DNA of 64,000 bases from Pseudomonas sp. sp1636 (GTDB taxonomy: Bacteria > Pseudomonadota > Gammaproteobacteria > Pseudomonadales > Pseudomonadaceae), in NCBI RefSeq assembly GCF_030376615.1, contig NZ_JARRAB010000021.1, forward strand, positions 28,551-92,550. Reading direction: 5' to 3'. Position 1 is the first letter of the stretch. Each line of letters starts with the position of its first letter. The notes beneath the pieces are model-generated. The model made no database searches and was not told the origin of the DNA. It saw nothing but the letters and a program-made list of their open reading frames with translations. Shown here one piece after another: positions 17,619-25,072 of this stretch. The position numbers were made by a program, and so were the translations under genes.

Positions 17619-18593
17619 TCAGAACAGCTTGAGCGGTTCCTCGTCCAGCGCCGCCAACTGCTCGCGCAGCATCAGCACCTGTTCGCCCCAATAGCGTTCG
17701 CTGCCGAACCAGGGAAAACTGTGGGGAAACGCCGGGTCGTCCCAGCGGCGTGCCAGCCAGGCGCTGTAGTGCATCAGGCGCAGGGAACGCAGGCCTTCGA
17801 TCAGCGGCAGTTCGCGCGGGTTGAAGTCGTGGAACTCCTGATAACCGTCCATCAGCTCGGACAGTTGACCGAGGCGCTCATGGCGTTCGCCGGCCAGCAT
17901 CATCCACAGATCCTGCACCGCCGGGCCCATGCGGCAGTCGTCGAGGTCGACCATATGGAAGGTGTCGTCGCGGCACAGCAGGTTGCCGGGGTGGCAATCG
18001 CCGTGCAGGCGGATCGCCTGCACCGGGGTGTCGGCGAACAGCGCATCGAGGCGTTTGAGCAGATCGCGTGCCACCGACTCGTAAGCCGGCAGCAGGCTGG
18101 GCGGAATGAAGTTGCCCTCCAGCAGGGTGGCCAGCGAGGCGTGGCCGAAGTTCTCCACCTGCAAGGCTTCGCGGTGGGCGAAGGGGCGCAGCGAGCCGAC
18201 CGCGTGCAGGCGCCCGAGCAACTGGCCGAGGCGATACAGCTGGTCGAGGTTGCCCGGCTCCGGCGCGCGGCCGCCGCGCCGCGGGAACAGGGTGAAGCGA
18301 AAGCCGGCGTGCTCGAACAGGGTCTCGCCATCGCGCACCAGTGGCGCCACCACCGGCACCTCGCACTCGGCCAGTTCGAAGGTGAAACTGTGCTCCTCGC
18401 GGATCGCCGCGTCGCTCCAGCGTTGCGGCCGGTAGAACTTGGCGATCAGCGGCGTTTCGCCTTCGATGCCCACCTGGTAGACGCGGTTTTCGTAGCTGTT
18501 GAGCGCCAATATGCGGGCATCGCTGAGGTAGCCAATGCTTTCCACGGCATCCAGCACCAGGTCGGGGGTCAGGGCGGCAAAGGGATGGGACAT
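17619..18593 (-). CDS. srkA: Stress-response Ser/Thr kinase SrkA (YihE/RdoA)
   Basis: 324 residues, usual for SrkA. Protein-kinase-like APH fold: LIAKFYRPQRWS carries the ATP-binding lysine, LHGDCHPGNLL is the catalytic loop (Asp, Asn), and MVDLDDCRMGPAVQDLW holds the metal-binding Asp. SrkA proteins phosphorylate Ser/Thr and reduce death from reactive oxygen and MazF-type stress in E. coli. Leftward gene, monocistronic by spacing. Nothing unusual. Confidence 0.93.
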   Translation of the reverse strand: MSHPFAALTPDLVLDAVESIGYLSDARILALNSYENRVYQVGIEGETPLIAKFYRPQRWSDAAIREEHSFTFELAECEVPVVAPLVRDGETLFEHAGFRFTLFPRRGGRAPEPGNLDQLYRLGQLLGRLHAVGSLRPFAHREALQVENFGHASLATLLEGNFIPPSLLPAYESVARDLLKRLDALFADTPVQAIRLHGDCHPGNLLCRDDTFHMVDLDDCRMGPAVQDLWMMLAGERHERLGQLSELMDGYQEFHDFNPRELPLIEGLRSLRLMHYSAWLARRWDDPAFPHSFPWFGSERYWGEQVLMLREQLAALDEEPLKLF

Positions 18594-18764
18594 GGTCGGC
18601 TCCGGTCTCTGGGCCGACGAGTGTAGCGCTTATCCGGGGGCGGGCGTGTTACCGGTCGCGGCCCGTAGCCTGGATAAGCGCAGCGCAATCCGGGATCGGT
18701 GCGTCAAGGCTTCTCCGGGCTACAGGAGCGGTTCGGCTTCAAGGCTCCAGCGTGGCGAGGCGTG
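18594..18764. repeat. Dispersed intergenic repeat (GTAGCC...CGGGCTAC type)
   Basis: GTAGCCTGGATAAGCGCAGC at 18665-18684 and CCGGGCTAC at 18715-18723 form a loose inverted pair. Related sequence occurs in the spacers at about 4950-4990 and 12450-12500. Confidence 0.4.
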
Positions 18765-19499
18765 CTATTCCCCGGGCTTGGGCGTGCGTGCCAGGCAATA
18801 GATGTCGACCCGCGCCGCGCCGGCCTTTTTCAGCAGGCGCGCCAGGCTCTCGGCGGTGGCGCCGGTGGTCAGTACGTCGTCGACCAGCGCCAGGTGCAGA
18901 CCGCCGAACTGGCTGGCAGGCGCCAGGGCAAAGGCGCGGCGCAGGTTGCGTTTGCGGGTGGCGGCGTCCAGTTGCTGCTGCGCCGGGGTGTCGATCACCC
19001 GCCGCAGCCAGTGCTGCTGCACCGGCAACTGCAGTTGTTCGCTGAGCCACTGGGCGAGCAGCGCCGCCTGGTTGAAACCGCGCTGGCGTTGCCGGCGTTC
19101 GGCCAGGGGCACCGGCAGCAGCAGGTCGGGCCTGGCCAGGCCTTCGTCGAAGGCATGCAGCAGGTGTTGCGACAACAGCTCGCCGAGCAGGCGTCCCAAT
19201 GGCCATTGCGCCTGGTGCTTGAAGCGGGTGATCAGGCTGTCGACAGGGAAGGCATAGCGCCAAGGAGCCTCGACCCGGTCGAAGCGCGGTTGCCGTTTTA
19301 GGCAGCCGCCGCAGGTCAGGCCGGCGTGCGGCAGCGGCAGGGCGCAGACCTGGCAGCGCGCGCCTAACCACGGCAGTTCGCTTTCGCAACTGACGCAGAG
19401 GCTGTGTCGGGTGTCGGCCGGCTCGTCGCAGAGCAGGCAGCCCTGTTGGTTTTTTAACCAGTTGTAAATCTGGTGTTGGCCTTCTGGTTGACAGCGCAT
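18765..19499 (-). CDS. comF: ComF family phosphoribosyltransferase-like protein
   Basis: 244 residues. The N-terminus has a double zinc-ribbon: CLLCDEPADTRHSLCVSC and CQVCALPLPHAGLTCGGC. The C-terminal half is a type I phosphoribosyltransferase fold with LHLALVDDVLTTGAT, the PRPP-binding signature. ComF/GntX proteins support DNA uptake or oxidised DNA use in other species; the biochemical activity is unclear. It is divergent from bioB, and its first codons overlap a BirA-like operator, so biotin might influence it. In E. coli the homologue gntX lies next to bioH, an echo of this neighbourhood. Confidence 0.88.
   Translation of the reverse strand: MRCQPEGQHQIYNWLKNQQGCLLCDEPADTRHSLCVSCESELPWLGARCQVCALPLPHAGLTCGGCLKRQPRFDRVEAPWRYAFPVDSLITRFKHQAQWPLGRLLGELLSQHLLHAFDEGLARPDLLLPVPLAERRQRQRGFNQAALLAQWLSEQLQLPVQQHWLRRVIDTPAQQQLDAATRKRNLRRAFALAPASQFGGLHLALVDDVLTTGATAESLARLLKKAGAARVDIYCLARTPKPGE
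19462..19494 (+). promoter_or_regulatory. Candidate BirA operator upstream of bioB
   Basis: TTGTAAATC (19462-19470), 15 bases, GGTTGACAG (19486-19494). The BirA consensus known from Gram-negatives is TTGTAAACC-N(14-16)-GGTTTACAA, so 15 of 18 positions match at the correct spacing. It lies about 85 bases before the bioB ATG and inside the first codons of divergent comF. Chance within coding sequence cannot be excluded. Confidence 0.5.
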
Positions 19500-19578
19500 A
19501 AGGCTTCCTTAAATATGCCGGACATCCGTGTCGTGCTGACTGACTCTAGCAGCCGCTACAACTAACCAGGAATCACCG

Positions 19579-20634
19579 ATGAGCGCCACCACCGCTGCCC
19601 ACCTGCGTCACGATTGGACCCTCACCGAGGTCAAGGCGCTCTTCGAACAACCCTTCAACGACCTGTTGTTCCAGGCGCAGACCGTGCACCGCGCGCATTT
19701 CGATGCCAACCGCGTACAGGTCTCGACCCTGTTGTCGATCAAGACCGGCGCCTGCCCGGAAGACTGCAAGTACTGCCCGCAGTCCGGTCACTACAACACC
19801 GGCCTGGACAAGGAGAAGCTGCTGGAAGTGCAGAAGGTGCTGGAGGCGGCCGCCGAGGCCAAGGCCATCGGCTCGACCCGCTTCTGCATGGGCGCGGCCT
19901 GGAAGCACCCGTCGGCCAAGGACATGCCCTACGTGCTGGAGATGGTCAAAGGCGTACGCGCCATGGGCCTGGAAACCTGCATGACCCTGGGCAAGCTGGA
20001 CAAGGAGCAGACCGCCGCTTTGGCCGAGGCCGGCCTCGACTATTACAACCACAACCTGGATACCTCGCCGGAGTTCTACGGCAACATCATCACCACCCGC
20101 ACCTACAATGAGCGCCTGCAGACCCTGGCCTACGTGCGCGATGCGGGGATGAAGATCTGTTCCGGCGGCATCCTCGGCATGGGCGAGTCGCTGGACGACC
20201 GCGCAGGGCTCTTGATTCAACTGGCCAACCTGCCGGAGCACCCGGAGTCGGTGCCGATCAACATGCTGGTCAAGGTCAAGGGCACGCCCCTGGCCGAGGA
20301 AAAGGACGTCGACCCCTTCGACTTCATTCGCATGCTCGCGGTGGCGCGGATCATGATGCCGCAGTCGCACGTGCGCCTGTCCGCCGGGCGCGAGGCGATG
20401 AACGAGCAGATGCAGGCGCTGGCCTTCTTCGCCGGCGCCAACTCGATCTTCTACGGCGAGAAGCTGCTGACCACCGCCAACCCCCAGGCCGGCAAGGACA
20501 TGCAGCTGTTCGCTCGCCTCGGCATTCAGCCGGAGGAGCGCCAAGAGCACGCCGACGAGGTGCATCAGGCGGCCATCGAGCAGGCCCTGGCCGAGCAGCG
20601 CGACTCCAAGTTGTTCTATAACGCTGCGGTCTGA
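19579..20634 (+). CDS. bioB: Biotin synthase
   Basis: 351 residues. Radical SAM motif CPEDCKYC near residues 54-61 binds the 4Fe-4S cluster; further conserved blocks are YNHNLDTSPEFY, ICSGGILGMGES and the C-terminal GANSIFYGEKLLTTANP with the arginine/cysteine set for the 2Fe-2S cluster. It inserts sulphur into dethiobiotin to form biotin. First gene of the bio group, divergent from comF; a 140-base gap with a REP hairpin separates it from bioF, so it may be expressed more strongly than the rest. AGGAATCACC precedes the ATG. Confidence 0.98.
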   Translation: MSATTAAHLRHDWTLTEVKALFEQPFNDLLFQAQTVHRAHFDANRVQVSTLLSIKTGACPEDCKYCPQSGHYNTGLDKEKLLEVQKVLEAAAEAKAIGSTRFCMGAAWKHPSAKDMPYVLEMVKGVRAMGLETCMTLGKLDKEQTAALAEAGLDYYNHNLDTSPEFYGNIITTRTYNERLQTLAYVRDAGMKICSGGILGMGESLDDRAGLLIQLANLPEHPESVPINMLVKVKGTPLAEEKDVDPFDFIRMLAVARIMMPQSHVRLSAGREAMNEQMQALAFFAGANSIFYGEKLLTTANPQAGKDMQLFARLGIQPEERQEHADEVHQAAIEQALAEQRDSKLFYNAAV

Positions 20635-20690
20635 TGGCTCGCGCAGTGGATGGGTAAGTTGCCCACCACCCGAGGTTTGATCTTTTCCGG

Positions 20691-20750
20691 GTAGGAGCGG
20701 GCCATGCCCGCGAAGGCCGTTTGCGGTTCGCGGGCATGGCCCGCTCCTAC
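20691..20750. repeat. REP-type perfect hairpin between bioB and bioF
   Basis: 24-base arms (20691-20714 and 20727-20750), perfectly complementary, with a 12-base loop. The ends read GTAGGAGCGGG, the Pseudomonas REP core. It lies within the bio operon, where such hairpins protect upstream mRNA or lower downstream expression. Confidence 0.9.
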
Positions 20751-20774
20751 ATCGCTGCTATTGCCGAGGCTTGC

Positions 20775-21947
20775 ATGCCCTTCGACCTTGCCGCCCGTCT
20801 CGCCGAACGCCGCGCTGCCGATCTCTACCGGCAGCGGCCCTTGCTCGATTCGCCGCAAGGGCCGCTGGTCAAAGTCGACGGCCGCGAGCTGCTGGCCTTC
20901 TGCTCCAACGACTACCTCGGCCTGGCCAACCACCCGCAGGTGATCGAGGCCTGGCGCGCCGGCGCGCTGCGCTGGGGGGTCGGCGGCGGCGCCTCGCACC
21001 TGGTGATCGGCCACAGCACGCCGCACCACGAGCTGGAGGAGGCGCTCGCCGAATTCAGCGGCCGGCCGCGGGCGCTGCTGTTTTCCACCGGCTACATGGC
21101 CAACCTGGGCGCGGTCACCGCGCTGCTGGGGCAGGGCGATACGGTGCTGGAAGACCGCCTCAATCACGCCTCCTTGCTGGACGCCGGCCTGCTCAGCGGT
21201 GCGCGCTTCTCGCGCTACCTGCACAACGACGCCGCCAGCCTGGCCAGCCGCCTGGACAAGGCCGGCGGCAATACCCTGGTGGTGACCGACGGGGTGTTCA
21301 GCATGGACGGCGACCTGGCCGCGCTGCCGGCGCTGTGTGCGGCGGCCAAGGCCAGGGGCGCCTGGGTGATGGTCGACGACGCCCACGGCTTCGGCCCGCT
21401 GGGTGCCACTGGCGGCGGTATCGTCGAGCACTTCGGCCTGGGCCAGGACGACGTCCAGGTGCTGGTCGGCACCCTGGGCAAGGCCTTCGGCACCGCCGGA
21501 GCCTTCGTCGCCGGCAGCGAGGAGCTGATCGAGACCCTGGTGCAGTTCGCCCGCCCCTATATCTACACCACCAGCCAGCCGCCGGCGCTGGCCTGCGCCA
21601 CCCTGAAGAGCCTGGAATTGCTGCGCAGCGAGCACTGGCGGCGCGAACGCTTGAACGCCTTGATCAAGCGCTTCCGTGAAGGCGCGAGCGCGATTGGTCT
21701 CGAGTTGATGGACAGCGCCACGCCGATTCAGCCGATCCTGGTCGGCGACAGCGCTCGCGCCATGCGCCTGTCGCAGCTGCTGCGCGAGCGCGGCTTGCTG
21801 GTCACCGCGATCCGTCCGCCGACGGTGCCGGCCGGCAGTGCGCGCCTGCGCGTCACCCTGTCGGCGGCGCACAGCGATGCCCAGCTCGAACGGCTGCTGG
21901 AGGCGCTGGCCGAGTGCTGGCCGCTACTGGAGAGCAGCGATGCGTGA
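20775..21947 (+). CDS. bioF: 8-amino-7-oxononanoate synthase
   Basis: 390 residues, alpha-oxoamine synthase family. GVGGGASHLVIGHS and VTDGVFSMDGD are typical, DDAHGFGPLG holds the Asp that contacts PLP nitrogen, and VGTLGKAFG holds the PLP lysine. It condenses pimeloyl-ACP with alanine. The frame is open to 20721, but those codons are REP sequence, so I start at the ATG at 20775. Its last 8 bases overlap bioH. Confidence 0.97.
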   Translation: MPFDLAARLAERRAADLYRQRPLLDSPQGPLVKVDGRELLAFCSNDYLGLANHPQVIEAWRAGALRWGVGGGASHLVIGHSTPHHELEEALAEFSGRPRALLFSTGYMANLGAVTALLGQGDTVLEDRLNHASLLDAGLLSGARFSRYLHNDAASLASRLDKAGGNTLVVTDGVFSMDGDLAALPALCAAAKARGAWVMVDDAHGFGPLGATGGGIVEHFGLGQDDVQVLVGTLGKAFGTAGAFVAGSEELIETLVQFARPYIYTTSQPPALACATLKSLELLRSEHWRRERLNALIKRFREGASAIGLELMDSATPIQPILVGDSARAMRLSQLLRERGLLVTAIRPPTVPAGSARLRVTLSAAHSDAQLERLLEALAECWPLLESSDA

Positions 21948-22671
21948 CCGCCTGATCTTGCTGCCCGGTTGGGGTCTGGGCAGTACCCCGCTGGAGCCGC
22001 TGGCCGAAGCCCTGCGCGGCCTCGATTCGCGCCTGCGGGTCGAGATCGAGCCCCTGCCGTTGCTGGACTCCGGCGACCCCGTCGACTGGCTGGACGAGCT
22101 CGATGCCAACCTGCCCCAGGACGCCTGGCTCGGCGGCTGGTCGCTCGGCGGCATGCTCGCCAGTGAGCTGGCGGCGCGCCGTGGCGAGCGTTGTGCCGGC
22201 CTGCTGACCCTGGCCAGCAATGCGCGTTTCGTTGCCGCGCCGACCTGGCCCGGCGCGATGGCGGCCGAGACCTTTGCGCTGTTTCGCCAAGGCTGCGCGA
22301 CGGATGCGCGGGCCACCTTGAAGCGCTTCGCCCTGCTCTGCGCTCAGGGCGCCGCGGATCCGCGCGGCTTGTCGCGGCTGCTGCTGGGTGCGGCGCCGCA
22401 GCACCGTACCGGCGATCTGCTGGCAGGGTTGGATGTGCTGGCCGCGCTGGATACCCGCGGCGCCTTGCAGGCCTTCGTCGGTCCGCAACTGCATCTGTTC
22501 GCCGGCGACGATGGCCTGGTGCCGGCAGCGGCGGCGGCCGCGCTGCTGGCGTTGCTGGCGGATGTCGAGATCGGCCTGATCGATAACGCCAGCCATGCCT
22601 TCGCCCTGGAGCGCCCCCACGAGATCGCCGCGGCGATCCAGGCCTTTCTGCATGAGGCCGGCGATGATTGA
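21940..22671 (+). CDS. bioH: Pimeloyl-ACP methyl ester carboxylesterase
   Basis: 243 residues, alpha/beta hydrolase. LPGWGLG near the start is the oxyanion region typical of BioH, GGWSLGGMLASE carries the nucleophile Ser in G-W-S-x-G, GDDGLVP the acid, and DNASHAFALERP the His. It frees pimeloyl-ACP from its methyl ester, ending the BioC-BioH route. It overlaps bioF by 8 bases and bioC by 8 bases, so translation is coupled through the group. Confidence 0.95.
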   Translation: MRDRLILLPGWGLGSTPLEPLAEALRGLDSRLRVEIEPLPLLDSGDPVDWLDELDANLPQDAWLGGWSLGGMLASELAARRGERCAGLLTLASNARFVAAPTWPGAMAAETFALFRQGCATDARATLKRFALLCAQGAADPRGLSRLLLGAAPQHRTGDLLAGLDVLAALDTRGALQAFVGPQLHLFAGDDGLVPAAAAAALLALLADVEIGLIDNASHAFALERPHEIAAAIQAFLHEAGDD

Positions 22672-23464
22672 GCGTGTGCTCGGCGGGTTGCCGGACAAGC
22701 GTCAGGTGGCCGCCTCCTTTTCCCGCGCCGCCGACAGCTACGACAGCGTCGCGGCCCTGCAGCGCAAGGTCGGCAGCGAGCTGCTGGATCGCCTGCCGGC
22801 TGATCTTGTCCCGCAGCGCTGGCTCGACCTGGGCTGCGGCACCGGGCATTTCAGTCGTGCCCTGGGCCAGCGTTACGCCGCGGCCGAGGGCGTGGCCCTG
22901 GATCTTGCCGAGGGCATGCTGCGCCACGCCCAGCCATTGGGCGGCGCGCAACAGTTTGTCGCCGGCGATGCCGAGCGCCTGCCGCTGCGTGGCGAGTCCT
23001 GCGACCTGCTGTTTTCCAGCCTGGCACTGCAATGGTGTGCGGATTTTACCGCGGTGCTCGGCGAAGCCCGGCGAGTCTTGCGTCCCGCTGGCGTGCTGGC
23101 CTTCAGCAGCCTGTGCGTCGGCACCCTGCAGGAGTTGCGCGACAGTTGGCAGGCGGTGGACGGCTTCGTCCACGTCAACCGCTTCCGCCGCTTCGCCGAT
23201 TACCAACAGCTTTGTGCGGACAGCGGCTTGCAGCTGCTCAGCCTGGAAAACCAGGCCGAGGTGCTGCACTACCCCGACCTGCGCAGCCTGACCCATGAAC
23301 TCAAGGCGTTGGGCGCGCACAACCTCAACCCCGGCCGCCCGGGTGGCCTGACCGGGCGCGCCCGCATGCTGGCGCTGCTCGCCGCCTACGAACAGTTCCG
23401 TCAGGCGCCGGGATTGCCGGCGAGCTATCAGGTGGTCTACGGCCTTTTGCGCAAAGAGAGTTGA
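22664..23464 (+). CDS. bioC: Malonyl-ACP O-methyltransferase
   Basis: 266 residues, class I SAM methyltransferase. Motif I is WLDLGCGTGHFSRAL; the acidic motif and FAGDAERLPL-like VAGDAERLPLRGESCDLLFSSLALQWC follow, the last being the BioC-type S-x-A-x-Q-W signature. It methylates malonyl-ACP to start pimelate synthesis disguised as a fatty acid. Start at 22664, inside the bioH end. One base separates its stop from the bioD ATG. Confidence 0.96.
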   Translation: MIERVLGGLPDKRQVAASFSRAADSYDSVAALQRKVGSELLDRLPADLVPQRWLDLGCGTGHFSRALGQRYAAAEGVALDLAEGMLRHAQPLGGAQQFVAGDAERLPLRGESCDLLFSSLALQWCADFTAVLGEARRVLRPAGVLAFSSLCVGTLQELRDSWQAVDGFVHVNRFRRFADYQQLCADSGLQLLSLENQAEVLHYPDLRSLTHELKALGAHNLNPGRPGGLTGRARMLALLAAYEQFRQAPGLPASYQVVYGLLRKES

Positions 23465-23465
23465 G

Positions 23466-24155
23466 ATGACTGCAGCCTTCTTCGTCACCGGCACCGACAC
23501 CGAAGTCGGCAAGACCACGATTGCCGCCGGCTTGCTGCATGCCGCGCGCATGGCCGGGTTGTCGACCGCCGCCGCCAAGCCGGTGGCCTCCGGTTGCAGC
23601 AAGACTGCCGCCGGCCTGCGCAACGACGACGCCCTGGCCCTGCTCGGCGAATGCAGCCTGGCGCTGCGCTACGAGGAGGTCAATCCACTGGCCTTTGCCC
23701 CGTTCATCGCCCCTCATCTGGCGGCACGCGAGGCCGGCGTGCGCCTGGATCTGGCGGCGCTGCGCGGGCCGGTGCAGGCGATCCTCGACAAAGGCGCGGA
23801 TTTCGTCTTGGTCGAAGGCGCCGGCGGCTGGCGCGTGCCGCTGGCCGGTCAGGCGGCGCTGTCGGATCTGCCGATCAGCCTGGGTTTGCCGGTGATCCTG
23901 GTGGTCGGGGTGCGCCTGGGCTGCATCAACCACGCCGTATTGACCGCCGAGGCGATTGCTCGCGATGGCCTGACCCTGGCCGGTTGGGTGGCCAATGTGG
24001 TCGATCCCAAGACCTCGCGCCTGGAGGAGAACCTGGCGACCCTCGCCGAGCGCTTGCCGGCGCCTTGTCTGGGGCGGGTGCCGCGCCTGGCCAAGGCGAC
24101 GCCGGCGGCGGTGGCCGAGTGCCTCGATCTGGCGCTGCTGGAGTTGGAGCTATAA
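23466..24155 (+). CDS. bioD: Dethiobiotin synthetase
   Basis: 229 residues. P-loop GTDTEVGKTT at residues 8-17, PVASGC switch region, and VEGAGGWRVPL, the conserved BioD substrate block. It carboxylates 7,8-diaminononanoate with ATP to form dethiobiotin. Last gene of the bio group. bioA (diaminononanoate transaminase) is not in this window, as is usual in pseudomonads, where it lies elsewhere. Confidence 0.97.
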   Translation: MTAAFFVTGTDTEVGKTTIAAGLLHAARMAGLSTAAAKPVASGCSKTAAGLRNDDALALLGECSLALRYEEVNPLAFAPFIAPHLAAREAGVRLDLAALRGPVQAILDKGADFVLVEGAGGWRVPLAGQAALSDLPISLGLPVILVVGVRLGCINHAVLTAEAIARDGLTLAGWVANVVDPKTSRLEENLATLAERLPAPCLGRVPRLAKATPAAVAECLDLALLELEL

Positions 24156-24251
24156 GGCAGCCTTCCGCCATAGCCATTTGCCAGTATGTTGCCGAGGCAA
24201 TATCTGCTTCAATACAGGGCAACGATTCGTTGCAGTCGCGGGAGCTGGTTT

Positions 24252-24551
24252 ATGCAAATCTCCGCTAACGCCTTCAATTCGGGCATCGGCACCATTCAGG
24301 CGGGGCAGCGGCGGGTCGATCAGGCCGCCGCCGAGATCGCCGGCGGTATCATCGCCGGGCCCCAGCAGGCGACGCAGACGCCTGTGCCGAATCAAGTCAA
24401 TCCGCCGCCGGAAGCCGCCGGTCAAGGCCGTGCGGATCTGGCCGACAGCCTGGTCGCCCTGCGTGTGGGCCAGAACGAGGCACAAGCCGGGGCGCGCGTC
24501 GTGCGCACCGCCGACGAAATGCTGGGCACGCTGATCGACACCAAGGCCTGA
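24252..24551 (+). CDS. Small protein resembling flagellar rod/hook termini
   Basis: 99 residues. The N-terminus MQISANAFNSGIGTIQAGQRR and helix VDQAAAEIAGG resemble the amino-terminal helix of flagellar rod and hook proteins. The C-terminus RVVRTADEMLGTLIDTKA is close to the last 20 residues of FlgC/FlgG-type proteins, which form the paired coiled coil. There is no middle domain. A gene in this position after bioD is annotated hypothetical in PAO1 as I recall (PA0505). Perhaps a degenerate or repurposed axial-protein relative; function unknown. Confidence 0.65.
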   Translation: MQISANAFNSGIGTIQAGQRRVDQAAAEIAGGIIAGPQQATQTPVPNQVNPPPEAAGQGRADLADSLVALRVGQNEAQAGARVVRTADEMLGTLIDTKA

Positions 24552-24605
24552 GAACGCCCCGGTCGCCTAGCCCCGACAGTGTCGTCACTGTCGCTCCGGT
24601 CTATT

Positions 24606-24864
24606 TCGCCCGCCGCGCGGCCGGCGTTTCCCCCGATCTGGCCCGCGCTGCTCAGGCGCCCGTTACGCCATCGCCCAGCCTTGACGATGAACAAACTGCT
24701 TTCTCCCGCGAAGCAGCGGAGCAGTGCTCGGCGCCTCGACCCCGTCCATGCTCCAGCCGGACAAGGCCGAATCCAGTCCGCAGCCACGCATCGAGCAACT
24801 GCAGCCTGCCGAGCGGGCCACTCGTGACCGCGAAGTGCGCGTTCACGAGCAGGCGCCTGGCTGA
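24606..24864 (+). pseudogene. Decayed SprA-family (putative metalloprotease) fragment
   Basis: Hand translation gives PDLARAAQAPVTPSPSLDDE and then TAFSREAAEQ in one frame, and IEQLQPAERATRDREVRVHE followed by QAPG and a stop at 24864 in another. SprA-related proteins have a motif of the form REVRAHEQAH, where HEQAH is a zinc-type HExxH. Here the second His is replaced and the frame stops three codons later, and the two parts need a frameshift between them. I read it as the broken remnant of such a gene. A spurious match is possible. Confidence 0.4.
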
Positions 24865-24921
24865 GTTGCCGGACTCTGCAGCGCCGATTGATCTGTTTGG
24901 CTATCGGTAGTCCGCTGATGC

Positions 24922-24950
24922 TTGACAAGGCTGGGGCGTAAACGTATGTT
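24922..24950 (+). promoter_or_regulatory. Sigma70 promoter of acyl-CoA dehydrogenase gene 1
   Basis: -35 TTGACA (24922-24927), 17-base spacer, -10 TATGTT (24945-24950). The PsrA-type box begins at the next base. Confidence 0.7.
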
Positions 24951-24966
24951 TCAAACACTTGTTTGA
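24951..24966 (+). promoter_or_regulatory. PsrA-type operator (CAAAC-N4-GTTTG)
   Basis: Perfect palindrome TCAAACACTTGTTTGA, fitting the known PsrA pattern C/GAAAC-N(2-4)-GTTTG/C. It covers the predicted transcription start of the acyl-CoA dehydrogenase gene, where a repressor would block initiation. PsrA is the fatty-acid-responsive TetR-type repressor of beta-oxidation genes in Pseudomonas. Confidence 0.7.
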
Positions 24967-25072
24967 TTGCTGGGTGGCCAAGACGTCGCCAGGCAGTCGG
25001 GAGTGATCCCCCAAGCGACCGCCTATCCGGTCACCCAAACACACTAAGAGTCCACCGCAGAGGTTTTCCGCT

